This document shows, one piece after another, positions 43,640-52,820 of a stretch of DNA of 64,000 nucleotides. The stretch is from Kiloniellaceae bacterium (GTDB lineage: Bacteria; Pseudomonadota; Alphaproteobacteria; Kiloniellales; Kiloniellaceae): NCBI GenBank assembly GCA_009377535.1, contig WHTV01000001.1, positions 106,421 to 170,420 of the forward strand. The letters run 5' to 3'. The notes beneath the pieces were generated by a model. That model saw only the letters and a program-made list of their open reading frames with translations, had not been told where the DNA came from and ran no database searches. The position numbers were made by a program, and so were the translations under genes. Every line of letters starts with the position of its first letter. The first letter of the stretch is position 1.

Positions 43640-44833
43640 GTGAAGAAGCAGGCGGTGTGCGGGAGAGCACCTATCGACCTGCAATGTGAGGGACTTGTAG
43701 GGGCTGTGCCGCTGGCGCCGGGCGCCAAGGGGGGTGGGTCCCGAGAGCAATTTGCGAGGCTTGGTGTGGCTTGTCCTGCAAGTGGTCATGTTCCGGCATC
43801 GATCATCATAGCGAACTTCAATTACGCGCATTTTCTCAAGCGGTGCATCGACAGCGCTCTCGACCAAGACTACCGCAACGTGGAGGTGGTGGTGGTCGAT
43901 GATGCTTCGAGCGACGACTCTGCCGAGGTCATCAGGTCGTACGGGTCGCGGATCAAGTCGCGCCTGAAGGCGCGCAACGAGGGGCATGCCTCGGCATTCA
44001 ACGCGGGCTTCGCGGAAAGCTCCGGCGAGATCGTCTTCTTCCTGGACGCCGACGACTACCTCTATCCGAACGCCGTCTCGGAAGTAATCGAGGCCTGGGA
44101 CGACCGCACGGCGCAGGCGCAGTTCAGGCTCCACCTCGTCCACGACGACAGCGCCGTTGTGGACGTCTATCCGCCTCCCGAGCTGCCCTTCGACGACGGC
44201 GACGTGCTGCCGCAGCTGCTGCGCTGCGGGCGCTACCGCACGACGGTTACCAGCGGCCTTGCCTTCGACCGTGCAACCTTGCAGTCCATCCTGCCGATTC
44301 CCGAGGCGCCGTTTCGCCAGGGGGCCGACGGTTATCTTGCGACCGTGGCGCCGATCTACGGCGATGTGACCTCGATCGAGGCCTGCCTTGGGGTCTACCG
44401 TCAGCACGAGGCCAACCACTCGTCTTTCGGCGAGAAGCTGGCCGAGCGCGCGCGCTGGCGCATAGCGCACGACTTCCATCGCCTCGCCGCCCTGTCGCGG
44501 CGCGCGGACGAGGCGGGGCTGGCGCTGCCGGAAGACGCCTGCCTGCGTGATCCGACCCATCTCGAAGAGCGCCTGGCTTCTCTCTGCGTGGAGCGCTCGC
44601 GCCATCCCGTCGACGGCGACACGCGCCTGCGGCTGGCTGCCGCCGGCGCGGCCGCGAGCCTGGAGATGAATGCCTCGCTGCGCCGCCGAGCCTTTCTGGC
44701 CGCTTGGTTTCTTGCCGTCGGGACTCTGCCGCGCCGCTCGGCCAGGAGCGTCCTGTCGTGGAAGCTGATGGCCTCCTCGCGCCCCGCCGTGCTGGCGCAG
44801 CTGTCGAAGAGCCTCCGGCGGGTGGTCGGATAG
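43640..44833 (+). CDS. Family 2 glycosyltransferase
   Basis: Up to 397 aa; the start is uncertain. The GT-A fold begins at VPASIIIANFNYAHFLKRCIDSALDQDYRNVEVVVVDDASSDDSAEVI, with the metal-binding FLDADDYLYP. The 45 or so residues before this look non-conserved, and a GTG at 43766 with GAGG a few bases upstream is a likely true start. It transfers a sugar from a nucleotide-sugar to an unknown acceptor, probably for a cell-surface glycan. It is isolated from any polysaccharide cluster and convergent with a kinase gene (3-bp gap). Confidence 0.85.
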   Translation: MKKQAVCGRAPIDLQCEGLVGAVPLAPGAKGGGSREQFARLGVACPASGHVPASIIIANFNYAHFLKRCIDSALDQDYRNVEVVVVDDASSDDSAEVIRSYGSRIKSRLKARNEGHASAFNAGFAESSGEIVFFLDADDYLYPNAVSEVIEAWDDRTAQAQFRLHLVHDDSAVVDVYPPPELPFDDGDVLPQLLRCGRYRTTVTSGLAFDRATLQSILPIPEAPFRQGADGYLATVAPIYGDVTSIEACLGVYRQHEANHSSFGEKLAERARWRIAHDFHRLAALSRRADEAGLALPEDACLRDPTHLEERLASLCVERSRHPVDGDTRLRLAAAGAAASLEMNASLRRRAFLAAWFLAVGTLPRRSARSVLSWKLMASSRPAVLAQLSKSLRRVVG

Positions 44834-44836
44834 AGC

Positions 44837-46318
<1,482 letters not shown>

Positions 46319-46551
46319 GCCTTGGCTTGTCCTGGGCTCCGGGGGGAGGGTCTGTCGACAGCGGCAGGTTGCCACCCTGATGGATAGCAAACGGCTCTTT
46401 CCAACTGGTTAACCTTGTCGGGGAATCATTCGCTGCCAGGATGCGCTCGCGCAGAGTTGACTTGTCGACCCCGGTCCTGCGGGCTACCTCCTTGGCCAGC
46501 AAGGCCGCACAAAATGCGGGCTCTCGAGAGCAGATCAGGAGGTTTTACCGC

Positions 46552-47544
46552 ATGTTGATCCGGATCCGACGGGGCTGGGAAATCCCCGAATCGCAGGTGA
46601 CCCCTGAGAATTGTTTCCTGGACCGGCGCCGGCTGCTGAAGACGGCAGCGGCCGGATCGATGCTGATCGGCAGCGCCGGGCTGCTGACGGCCTGCGACGA
46701 CATGTCGGTTGCCGAGGCGGCCGAGGACGACGACCCTTCGGCCAAGCTCTACCCGGTCTCGCGCAATGAGCGCTACACCCTGGATCGGCCGATCACCGAC
46801 GAATCGCTGGCCACCAGCTACAACAACTTCTACGAATTCGGCTCCTCCAAGAACATCGCGGCAAAGGCACAGGCGCTGCCGATCCGGCCCTGGACCGTCA
46901 CCTTCGACGGCATGGTCGAAGAGCCCAGGGAGGTCGACATTGATGATCTGCTGGCCAGGATGCCGCTGGAGGAGCGGCTTTACCGCCACCGCTGCGTCGA
47001 GGCCTGGTCGATGGCGGTGCCCTACAGCGGCTTCCCGATGAAGGCGCTGGTCGATTTCGCCAAGCCGCTGTCTTCGGCCAAGTACGTGAAGATGACCACC
47101 TTCCTGGACCCGGAGGTGGCCGGCGGCCAGCGCGCCGCCTGGTATCCCTGGCCCTACGTTGAGGGCCTTACCATGGCCGAGGCGACCCACGAGCTGGCCT
47201 TCATCGCCACCGGCCTCTACGGCAAGCCGATCGTCAAGCAGAACGGCGCGCCGCTGCGCCTGGCGGTACCATGGAAGTACGGCTTCAAGCACATCAAGAG
47301 CATCGTGCGCTTCGAGTTCACCGACGAGCGGCCGAAGTCTTACTGGGAGGTCATCCAGGGCAGCGAGTACGGCTTCTGGGCCAACGTGAACCCGGAAGTG
47401 CCGCACCCACGCTGGAGCCAGGCCAGCGAGCGCGTCCTGGGCCTGAACGAGCAGGTGCCGACCCTGCTCTACAACGGCTATGCCGAGTTCGTGGCCGACC
47501 TTTACAAGGACATCGACACCGCCGAAGAACGGCTCTTCATGTAG
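46552..47544 (+). CDS. msrP: Protein-methionine-sulfoxide reductase catalytic subunit MsrP
   Basis: 330 aa from the ATG at 46552 with AGGAGG 9 bp upstream. A Tat signal (FLDRRRLLKTAAAGSMLIGSAGLL) leads into a sulfite-oxidase fold whose Mo ligand is C148 in YRHRCVEAWSMAVPYSGFPM. C-terminal WANVNPEVPHPRWSQASERVLG. MsrP repairs oxidised methionines in periplasmic proteins, receiving electrons from the membrane haem protein MsrQ. No msrQ lies next to it, which is unusual. It depends on molybdopterin made by genes such as moaDE, moeA and mobB in this window. Confidence 0.93.
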   Translation: MLIRIRRGWEIPESQVTPENCFLDRRRLLKTAAAGSMLIGSAGLLTACDDMSVAEAAEDDDPSAKLYPVSRNERYTLDRPITDESLATSYNNFYEFGSSKNIAAKAQALPIRPWTVTFDGMVEEPREVDIDDLLARMPLEERLYRHRCVEAWSMAVPYSGFPMKALVDFAKPLSSAKYVKMTTFLDPEVAGGQRAAWYPWPYVEGLTMAEATHELAFIATGLYGKPIVKQNGAPLRLAVPWKYGFKHIKSIVRFEFTDERPKSYWEVIQGSEYGFWANVNPEVPHPRWSQASERVLGLNEQVPTLLYNGYAEFVADLYKDIDTAEERLFM

Positions 47545-47582
47545 CGTGCCCTGGTTTGCACGAGCATGCCGAAACGGTCCGC

Positions 47583-47611
47583 CGGCCCCGAGAGGAGCCA
47601 CGGGCCGTTTT
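47583..47611 (+). terminator. Terminator after msrP
   Basis: CGGCCC / GGGCCG stem with a 13-nt loop followed by TTTT, 38 bp after the msrP stop. Confidence 0.55.
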
Positions 47612-47640
47612 CCTTGTGCCCAAGGATGTGGGCGGCTGAA

Positions 47641-47815
47641 AAGAAAATGCCGGGCCAAAAGGCCCGGCAAGTTGAACAGGGAGGCTTCACGTCTGGGAGA
47701 CGTAGGACCTGAAAGGAGTGGGAACTCCCAGAGGCCCTTTTCCGAGCGGGGGGCGCTCGGAACTCACTCCGGCCGAAGCCGAAAATCCGGGGGATGCTGC
47801 GACGCAACATCCGAT
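47641..47815 (-). ncRNA. Candidate structured RNA ending in its own terminator
   Basis: In the 438-bp gap between convergent msrP and lysR the minus strand could form, in order: a bulged GATGTTGCG/CGCAGCATC hairpin (47793-47811), CGGC-TTCG-GCCG with the stable UUCG loop (47770-47781), a GGAGTG/CACTCC helix enclosing CCGAGCG-N5-CGCTCGG (47715-47770), and TCTGGGAG/CTCCCAGA or alternatively ACGTCT-N3-AGACGT. It ends at TGCCGGGCC-TTTT-GGCCCGGCA followed by TTTTCTTTTC. The UUCG loop and T tract only work on the minus strand. Alternatively this is the long 3' end of the lysR transcript. Confidence 0.4.
47645..47669 (-). terminator. Minus-strand Rho-independent terminator
   Basis: Perfect 9-bp stem TGCCGGGCC / GGCCCGGCA with a TTTT loop, followed on the minus strand by TTTTCTTTTC. 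It lies 310 bp beyond the lysR stop, hence may belong to a separate transcript. Confidence 0.8.
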
Positions 47816-47982
47816 GACTTGAAAATAGGGATTTGAATTTCTTTTACTACATACATTCGGGCAGTGGTGATATGCGAACAGCGCATGGCTGCGCAAGCGA
47901 CTGATTTTATTGTAGATTCATGGCATTTTTGGGTCCATTTTCAGGGCCCGAAAGTCGACACCGGGGCGGTGCGGAATAGCTA

Positions 47983-48873
47983 TCAGAAGTTGGATTCCGC
48001 AACCTTGCGTAGCAGGAAGTCCCGGAACACCGAGATCCGCTTGGAGCGGCGCATTTCCTCCGCATAGACGAAGTAGGCATCGAACTGTGGGCCGTTCAGT
48101 TCGGGCAGCACCTGCACCAGGTCCGGGTTGGCGGCCGCCATGAACTCCGGCAGGGCGCCGAGGCCGGCGCCCGACTGCACCGCCTTCATGACGCCGTAGA
48201 CGTTGTTCACGGTCATCGTCGGGCGGCGCAGCTGGCTGTCCTTGTAGCCGACCCGGAGCAGCCAGTTCACGTCCGGCACCGGCGGGCGCACGTCCTCGCC
48301 GTAGACCACGATGCGATGCTTGTCGAGATCCTTGGCGGTCTGCGGCACGCCGTGCTTCTTGATGTAGCTGGCGGCGGCATAGATGTGCATGTTCACCGTC
48401 ATCAGGTGACGCTGGATGAGATCGGCCTGGCGCGGCGGCGAGAAGCGGATCGCCAGGTCGGCCTCGCGCATGGAGAGATCGACCTCGCGGTCGAGCAGCA
48501 GCAGGTGGCACTCGATCTCCGGGTAGACGTCGATGAACTCGCTCATGCGGGCGGCCAGCCAGTGGGAGCCGAAGGCCACCGTGGTGGTGATCTTCAGCGG
48601 TCCCTTGGGCCGGTCCTTGCTCTCGGTGAGCTGCGCCTCGGTCATCGCCAGCTTGCCGAAGACCTCGTGGGCCGTGCGATACAGCAGCTCGCCCTGCTCG
48701 GTGAGGATGAGGCCGCGGGCATGGCGGTGGAACAGCGGCACCTTCAGGCTGTCTTCGAGGGCCGAAATCTGGCGGCTCACCGCCGACTGGCTGAGGTTCA
48801 GCAGCTCGCCGGCATGAGTAAAGCTGCCCGCCTCCGCCACAGCGTGGAAGATGCGCAGCTTGTCCCAATCCAT
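47983..48873 (-). CDS. LysR-family transcriptional regulator
   Basis: 296 aa from the ATG at 48873 (MDWDKLRIFHAVAEAGSFTHAGELLNLSQSAVSRQISALEDSLKVPLFHRHARGLILTEQGELL), a standard LysR helix-turn-helix. The effector domain reads LKITTTVAFGSHWLAARMSEFIDVYPEIECHLLL... READLAIRFSPPRQADLIQRHL. It lies directly downstream of trxB on the same strand, so a thiol or redox-related role is possible. A terminator between the two suggests it has its own promoter. Confidence 0.88.
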   Translation of the reverse strand: MDWDKLRIFHAVAEAGSFTHAGELLNLSQSAVSRQISALEDSLKVPLFHRHARGLILTEQGELLYRTAHEVFGKLAMTEAQLTESKDRPKGPLKITTTVAFGSHWLAARMSEFIDVYPEIECHLLLLDREVDLSMREADLAIRFSPPRQADLIQRHLMTVNMHIYAAASYIKKHGVPQTAKDLDKHRIVVYGEDVRPPVPDVNWLLRVGYKDSQLRRPTMTVNNVYGVMKAVQSGAGLGALPEFMAAANPDLVQVLPELNGPQFDAYFVYAEEMRRSKRISVFRDFLLRKVAESNF

Positions 48874-48976
48874 AATGGTGGCCCCGAGGCCCCGCTTCTG
48901 GGGCAGGCCAACATCGTCCAGCATGCTCGCCTCCTTGGGCGAATCGCTGCCCTCCGCGAGGGGCGGAAGGCCGAGA

Positions 48977-49013
48977 GAAAAGGGTTTAGAGCCCGGGGAA
49001 CCCCCGCTAAACC
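48977..49013 (-). terminator. Terminator after trxB
   Basis: On the minus strand GGTTTAGCGGGGG-TTCC-CCGGGCTCTAAACC forms a stem with one small bulge, followed by CTTTTCTC, 34 bp after the trxB stop. Confidence 0.7.
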
Positions 49014-49046
49014 GCGATTTAGTATAGGACGGAAGGGTTAATGAGG

Positions 49047-50018
49047 CTATTCCGCAGCTTTATCGACGGAATCTGTCAATTCTGCCAGGAATTTCTCCGC
49101 CTCCAGGGCTGCCATGCAGCCCATGCCGGCCGCGGTGACGGCTTGGCGGAACACCTTGTCGACGCAGTCGCCGGCGGCGAAGACCCCCGCCGCCGAAGTG
49201 CCGGTGGAGCCGCGGGCGGCCAGGATATAGCCCTCGTCGTCCATCTTCACCGCGCCCTGGAACACCTTGGTGGCCGGGTCGTGGCCGATGGCGATGAAGA
49301 CCCCCTCGCAGGGCAGTTCACTGAGTTCCGCAGTCCGCGTGTCGCGCAAGCGTACGCCGGTCACCCCGTCCATCGGACCGTCGCCTCCCAGGATGTCGTC
49401 GATCACGGCGTTCCAGCGCACCTCGATCTTGGGGTTGCGGAACAGCCGGTCCTGGCCGATTTTCTCGGCGCGCAGCGCCTCGCGGCGGTGGATCAGGGTT
49501 ACCTTGGAGCAGATGTTGGCGAGGTAGAGGGCCTCCTCCACCGCGGTGTTGCCGCCGCCGACCACCACCACCTCCTTGCCGCGATAGAAGAAGCCGTCGC
49601 AGGTGGCGCAGGCGGAGACGCCGCGGCCGTTGAACTTCTGCTCTCCCGGAATGCCCAGCCAGCGCGCCTGGGCGCCGGTGGCGATGATCACCGCGTCGGC
49701 GGTGTAGGTGGTGCCGCTATCGCCCCGCATGAGCAGCGGGCGGCGGGTGAAATCGACCTCGGTGATGATGTCGGAGACGATATCGGTGCCGACGTGCTCG
49801 GCCTGCTTCTGCATCTGTTCCATCAGCCAGGGACCCTGGATGACGTCGGCGAAGCCCGGGTAGTTCTCCACGTCGGTGGTGATGGTCATCTGTCCGCCGG
49901 GCTGCAGGCCGTGGACCAGCCGCGGTTCTAGATTGGCGCGGGCGGAATAGATCGCCGCAGTCAGCCCGGCAGCGCCGGAGCCGATGATGAAAATCTTGCT
50001 GTGGCGGGTTTCGGCCAT
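49047..50018 (-). CDS. trxB: Thioredoxin-disulfide reductase
   Basis: 323 aa from the ATG at 50018. FAD-binding IIGSGAAGLTAAIYSARANLEP, redox-active C137-A-T-C140 (GVSACATCDGFFYRGKEV), NADPH-binding VVVGGGNTAVEEALYLA and C-terminal GVFAAGDCVDKVFRQAVTAAGMGCMAALEAE. It transfers electrons from NADPH to thioredoxin, which in turn serves MsrB and ribonucleotide reductase. The ORF-track start lies far upstream in the divergent GNAT region and is wrong. Confidence 0.96.
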   Translation of the reverse strand: MAETRHSKIFIIGSGAAGLTAAIYSARANLEPRLVHGLQPGGQMTITTDVENYPGFADVIQGPWLMEQMQKQAEHVGTDIVSDIITEVDFTRRPLLMRGDSGTTYTADAVIIATGAQARWLGIPGEQKFNGRGVSACATCDGFFYRGKEVVVVGGGNTAVEEALYLANICSKVTLIHRREALRAEKIGQDRLFRNPKIEVRWNAVIDDILGGDGPMDGVTGVRLRDTRTAELSELPCEGVFIAIGHDPATKVFQGAVKMDDEGYILAARGSTGTSAAGVFAAGDCVDKVFRQAVTAAGMGCMAALEAEKFLAELTDSVDKAAE

Positions 50019-50202
50019 GACGGGAAAAGCTCCTGACTCGGATGTACTTACCGAAAATAGAGACGGCAGCGGCGAGCCGCAAGGCGACGAAGCGCCGCGC
50101 CGGCAAGCTTGCGGGGGATATCTCGCGGCCCATCTTGACGGCCGGGCGGTCCGATTCCAGGCTGCGGCCCCGCCCAGAGAGCAGCAACGGACCGGCCAGC
50201 CC

Positions 50203-50694
50203 ATGAACCTCGTCATCCGCGCGGCCGAAGCCCGCGATCGCGGGCGCCTCATCGATCTCTACGAGGTGCTCAACCGCCACGAGGACAAACTTACCGGCGA
50301 CCGCCGCATCGGCCGGGAGGCGGCGGCGGAAAACCTCGACGACAGCAGGGCTCGGCTGGGTTCCGACGGCCTGTTTCTCGTCGCGGAAGTCGACGGAGAG
50401 GTCGTCGGGCTGGTCACGCTGGACTTCAAGGAGGGTGCAATCTACGTCCGCCCGGAGCTGCGCGCCCACGCCCACATCGTCGAGCTGGTGGTGGACCCGG
50501 CGCACCAGCGCCACGGCATCGGCCGCGCCCTGATGACGGCGGCGGAAGGCGAGGCCGCAGCCCGCGGGTATCGGCGCCTCACGATCAGCGTCATGGTCGG
50601 CAACCGCGAGGCCGAGCAAGCCTATGCCCGCCACGGCTTCCGTCCCCTGGCGCAGGAGCTGGTCAAGACGATCGGCGGGTCCGCGGCGGACTGA
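50203..50694 (+). CDS. GNAT-family N-acetyltransferase
   Basis: 163 aa from the ATG at 50203. The acetyl-CoA loop IVELVVDPAHQRHGIGRALMTAAEGEAAARGYRRLTISVMVGNREAEQAYARHGFRPL is the standard GNAT core. The substrate (protein N-terminus, amino acid or antibiotic) cannot be told. It is divergent from trxB with a 184-bp gap. Confidence 0.87.
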   Translation: MNLVIRAAEARDRGRLIDLYEVLNRHEDKLTGDRRIGREAAAENLDDSRARLGSDGLFLVAEVDGEVVGLVTLDFKEGAIYVRPELRAHAHIVELVVDPAHQRHGIGRALMTAAEGEAAARGYRRLTISVMVGNREAEQAYARHGFRPLAQELVKTIGGSAAD

Positions 50695-50739
50695 TTCCGC
50701 CTGTCGGGTTGCACGCGGTGCAGGCCTGAATTTTCCAAA

Positions 50740-50778
50740 ATGCATGTCTCAGACCTGCAGGACGATGCATAATACATC
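50740..50778. promoter_or_regulatory. Dyads upstream of XRE-SulP genes
   Basis: ATGCATGTC (50740-50748) is inverted in GACGATGCAT (50761-50770), and GATGCATAATACATC (50764-50778) is itself an almost perfect dyad. They lie 33-70 bp before the XRE gene, a usual place for an autoregulatory site. Confidence 0.4.
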
Positions 50779-50810
50779 ATTCTTGCTCGTTTGTTCATGA
50801 GGATTGCCAG

Positions 50811-51089
50811 ATGATCACCGCGGGGCAGATGCGTGCCGGCCGGGCCCTGCTGGGCATCGACCAGCGCCGGCTGGCCGCGTTGGCAGGGGTGTCGCTGCCG
50901 ACCATCCAGCGCATGGAGGCCAGCGACGGCACCGTGCGCGGTGTGGTCGACTCCCTCACCAAGGTGGTCGCCGCCTTCGAGGCGGCGGGACTCGAGCTCA
51001 TCGGCGACGACGCGCCGAGCACCGCCCGCGGCCGCGGGGTGCGCCTGCGCGAGCCGCAGCCTGCGCTGCCGCCGCGGGGTCGCAAATGA
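50811..51089 (+). CDS. Small XRE-family DNA-binding protein upstream of SulP
   Basis: 92 aa. One Cro/CI-type helix-turn-helix covers residues 1-65 (ITAGQMRAGRALLGIDQRRLAALAGVSLPTIQRMEASDGTVRGVVDSLTKVVAAFEAAGLELI), followed by a basic Pro/Arg tail. Its TGA overlaps the SulP ATG (ATGA), so the two are translationally coupled. It most likely represses its own operon, using dyads just upstream. Anion signals may act through an unknown route, since no ligand domain is present. Confidence 0.85.
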   Translation: MITAGQMRAGRALLGIDQRRLAALAGVSLPTIQRMEASDGTVRGVVDSLTKVVAAFEAAGLELIGDDAPSTARGRGVRLREPQPALPPRGRK

Positions 51090-52816
51090 GCGACCTCGGC
51101 GGTTCGGGCGCGGGTGCGCCGTCTGCGGCGTCCTTCTGGCAGCTGTTCAAGCCGAAGGTCTTCACCGTCCTTGGCGAGGGCTATGGCCTTGCCCACCTGC
51201 GCAGCGATGCGCTCGCCGGCCTCACGGTGGCGGTGGTCGCGCTGCCGCTGGCCATGGCGCTGGCCATCGCCTCCGGCACTACGCCGGACAAGGGGCTGGT
51301 GACCGCCGTGATCGCCGGCTTCTTGATTTCGGCCTTCGGGGGCAGCCGCTTCCAGATCGGCGGGCCGACCGGCGCCTTCGTCGTGGTGGTGTTCAACGTC
51401 ATCGCCCAGCACGGCTACGACGGCCTGCTGCTGGCCACCCTGATGGCCGGCGCCATGCTGGTGGCGGCGGGCTTCATGCGCTTCGGCACCTGGATCAAGT
51501 ACATCCCCGAGCCGGTGGTAACCGGCTTCACCGCCGGCATCGCCGTGATCATCTTCACCAGCCAGCTGAAGGACCTCTTCGGCCTGGCTCCGGACAGCCT
51601 GCCGGCCGAGTTCCTGCCCAAGGTGGAGGCCCTGTGGTCGGCGCGCGAGACCCTCGATGCGGCCACCTTCGCCATCGCCGCGGCGGCGCTGGCGGCGATC
51701 CTGCTGCTGCGCCGCTACCTCCCACGGGCGCCGGGCTTCCTGGTCGCCGTGGTCGGCGCCTCGCTGGCGGTCTGGCTGCTCGGTCTGCCGGTGGAGACCA
51801 TCGGCTCGCGCTTCGGGGCGATCCCCTCCAGCCTGCCGCTGCCCAGCCTGCCGTCCTTCAGCCTCCACCAAGCCGTCGAGGTGCTGCCGGCGGCCTTCAC
51901 CATCGCCTTCCTGGCCGGCATCGAGAGCCTGCTCTCGGCCATGGTGGCCGACGGCATGACCGGCGCGCGCCATCGCTCCAACTGCGAGCTGGTGGCTCAG
52001 GGCCTCGCCAATACCGCCTCGGCCTGCTTCGGCGGCCTGCCGGCCACCGGCGCCATCGCGCGCACCGCCACCAACATCCGCTCCGGCGCGCGCTCGCCGA
52101 TCGCTGGCATGCTGCATGCGGCCTTCCTGCTGGGCTTCATGCTGCTGGCCGCGCCGCTGGCCTCCTACGTGCCGCTCGCCAGCCTTGCCGCGGTGCTGGT
52201 CATCGTCGCCTGGAACATGAGCGAGATCGACAAGTTCCGCAGCCTGCTGAGCGCGCCGCCGGGCGACGCCGTGGTGCTGCTGGTCACCTTCTTCCTCACC
52301 GTCATGGTCGACCTGACCGTGGCCATCCAGGTCGGAGTCGTCATGGCGGCGATCCTCTTCATGCACCGCATGGCCCAGGTGGTGCAGGTGGAAAAGGGCG
52401 TCGGCTTCCTGCAGGGCGACGTCGACGACGCGCAGATCCCGGCGCTTGATTACGCCTTCCAGACGCTGCCGCCGGGCGTCGAGATGTTCAGCCTGCGCGG
52501 ACCGCTGTTCTTCGGCGCCGCGCGCAGCCTACGCGACGCGCTGGAGGCCATGCCGACGCCGCCGCGGGTGTTCATCCTGCGCATGCGCAACGTGCCGATG
52601 ATCGATTCCTCCGGCGTCGCCGCGCTCTCCGACTTCATGCGCCGCTGCCGCGCCCGCGGGGTGGCCGTGATCGTCTCCGGTATCCGCCCGCAGCCCAGTG
52701 AAGTGCTCGCCCGCATGGGCTTCGACGGCCGCCACGACAACCTGCGCCTGGCCGAGAACTTCGCCGCCGCGCGGGCGATGGCGGCGGCCATGATCCAGGC
52801 CGGTCAGGCGGAATAG
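51086..52816 (+). CDS. SulP-family anion transporter with STAS domain
   Basis: 576 aa from the ATG at 51086 (the ORF-track start lies inside the XRE gene in another frame). About 12-14 membrane segments begin with LRSDALAGLTVAVVALPLAMALAIASGTTPDKGLVTAVIAGFLISAFGGSRFQIGGPTGAFVVV, the SLC26/SulP signature. The C-terminal STAS domain carries VFILRMRNVPMIDSSGVAALSDFMRRCRARGV. Such proteins carry sulfate, bicarbonate or dicarboxylates. In marine bacteria bicarbonate or sulfate are both possible; there is no carbonic anhydrase or sulfur gene nearby to decide. Confidence 0.93.
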   Translation: MSDLGGSGAGAPSAASFWQLFKPKVFTVLGEGYGLAHLRSDALAGLTVAVVALPLAMALAIASGTTPDKGLVTAVIAGFLISAFGGSRFQIGGPTGAFVVVVFNVIAQHGYDGLLLATLMAGAMLVAAGFMRFGTWIKYIPEPVVTGFTAGIAVIIFTSQLKDLFGLAPDSLPAEFLPKVEALWSARETLDAATFAIAAAALAAILLLRRYLPRAPGFLVAVVGASLAVWLLGLPVETIGSRFGAIPSSLPLPSLPSFSLHQAVEVLPAAFTIAFLAGIESLLSAMVADGMTGARHRSNCELVAQGLANTASACFGGLPATGAIARTATNIRSGARSPIAGMLHAAFLLGFMLLAAPLASYVPLASLAAVLVIVAWNMSEIDKFRSLLSAPPGDAVVLLVTFFLTVMVDLTVAIQVGVVMAAILFMHRMAQVVQVEKGVGFLQGDVDDAQIPALDYAFQTLPPGVEMFSLRGPLFFGAARSLRDALEAMPTPPRVFILRMRNVPMIDSSGVAALSDFMRRCRARGVAVIVSGIRPQPSEVLARMGFDGRHDNLRLAENFAAARAMAAAMIQAGQAE

Positions 52817-52820
52817 ACCG

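Noticed and set aside
46319-46551. Minus-strand reading LAKEVARRTGVDKSTLRERILAAND, which looks like a helix-turn-helix protein
   Set aside because: The frame has no start with a ribosome site and runs without a stop into the kinase gene in another frame, so it is more likely chance or an old remnant.
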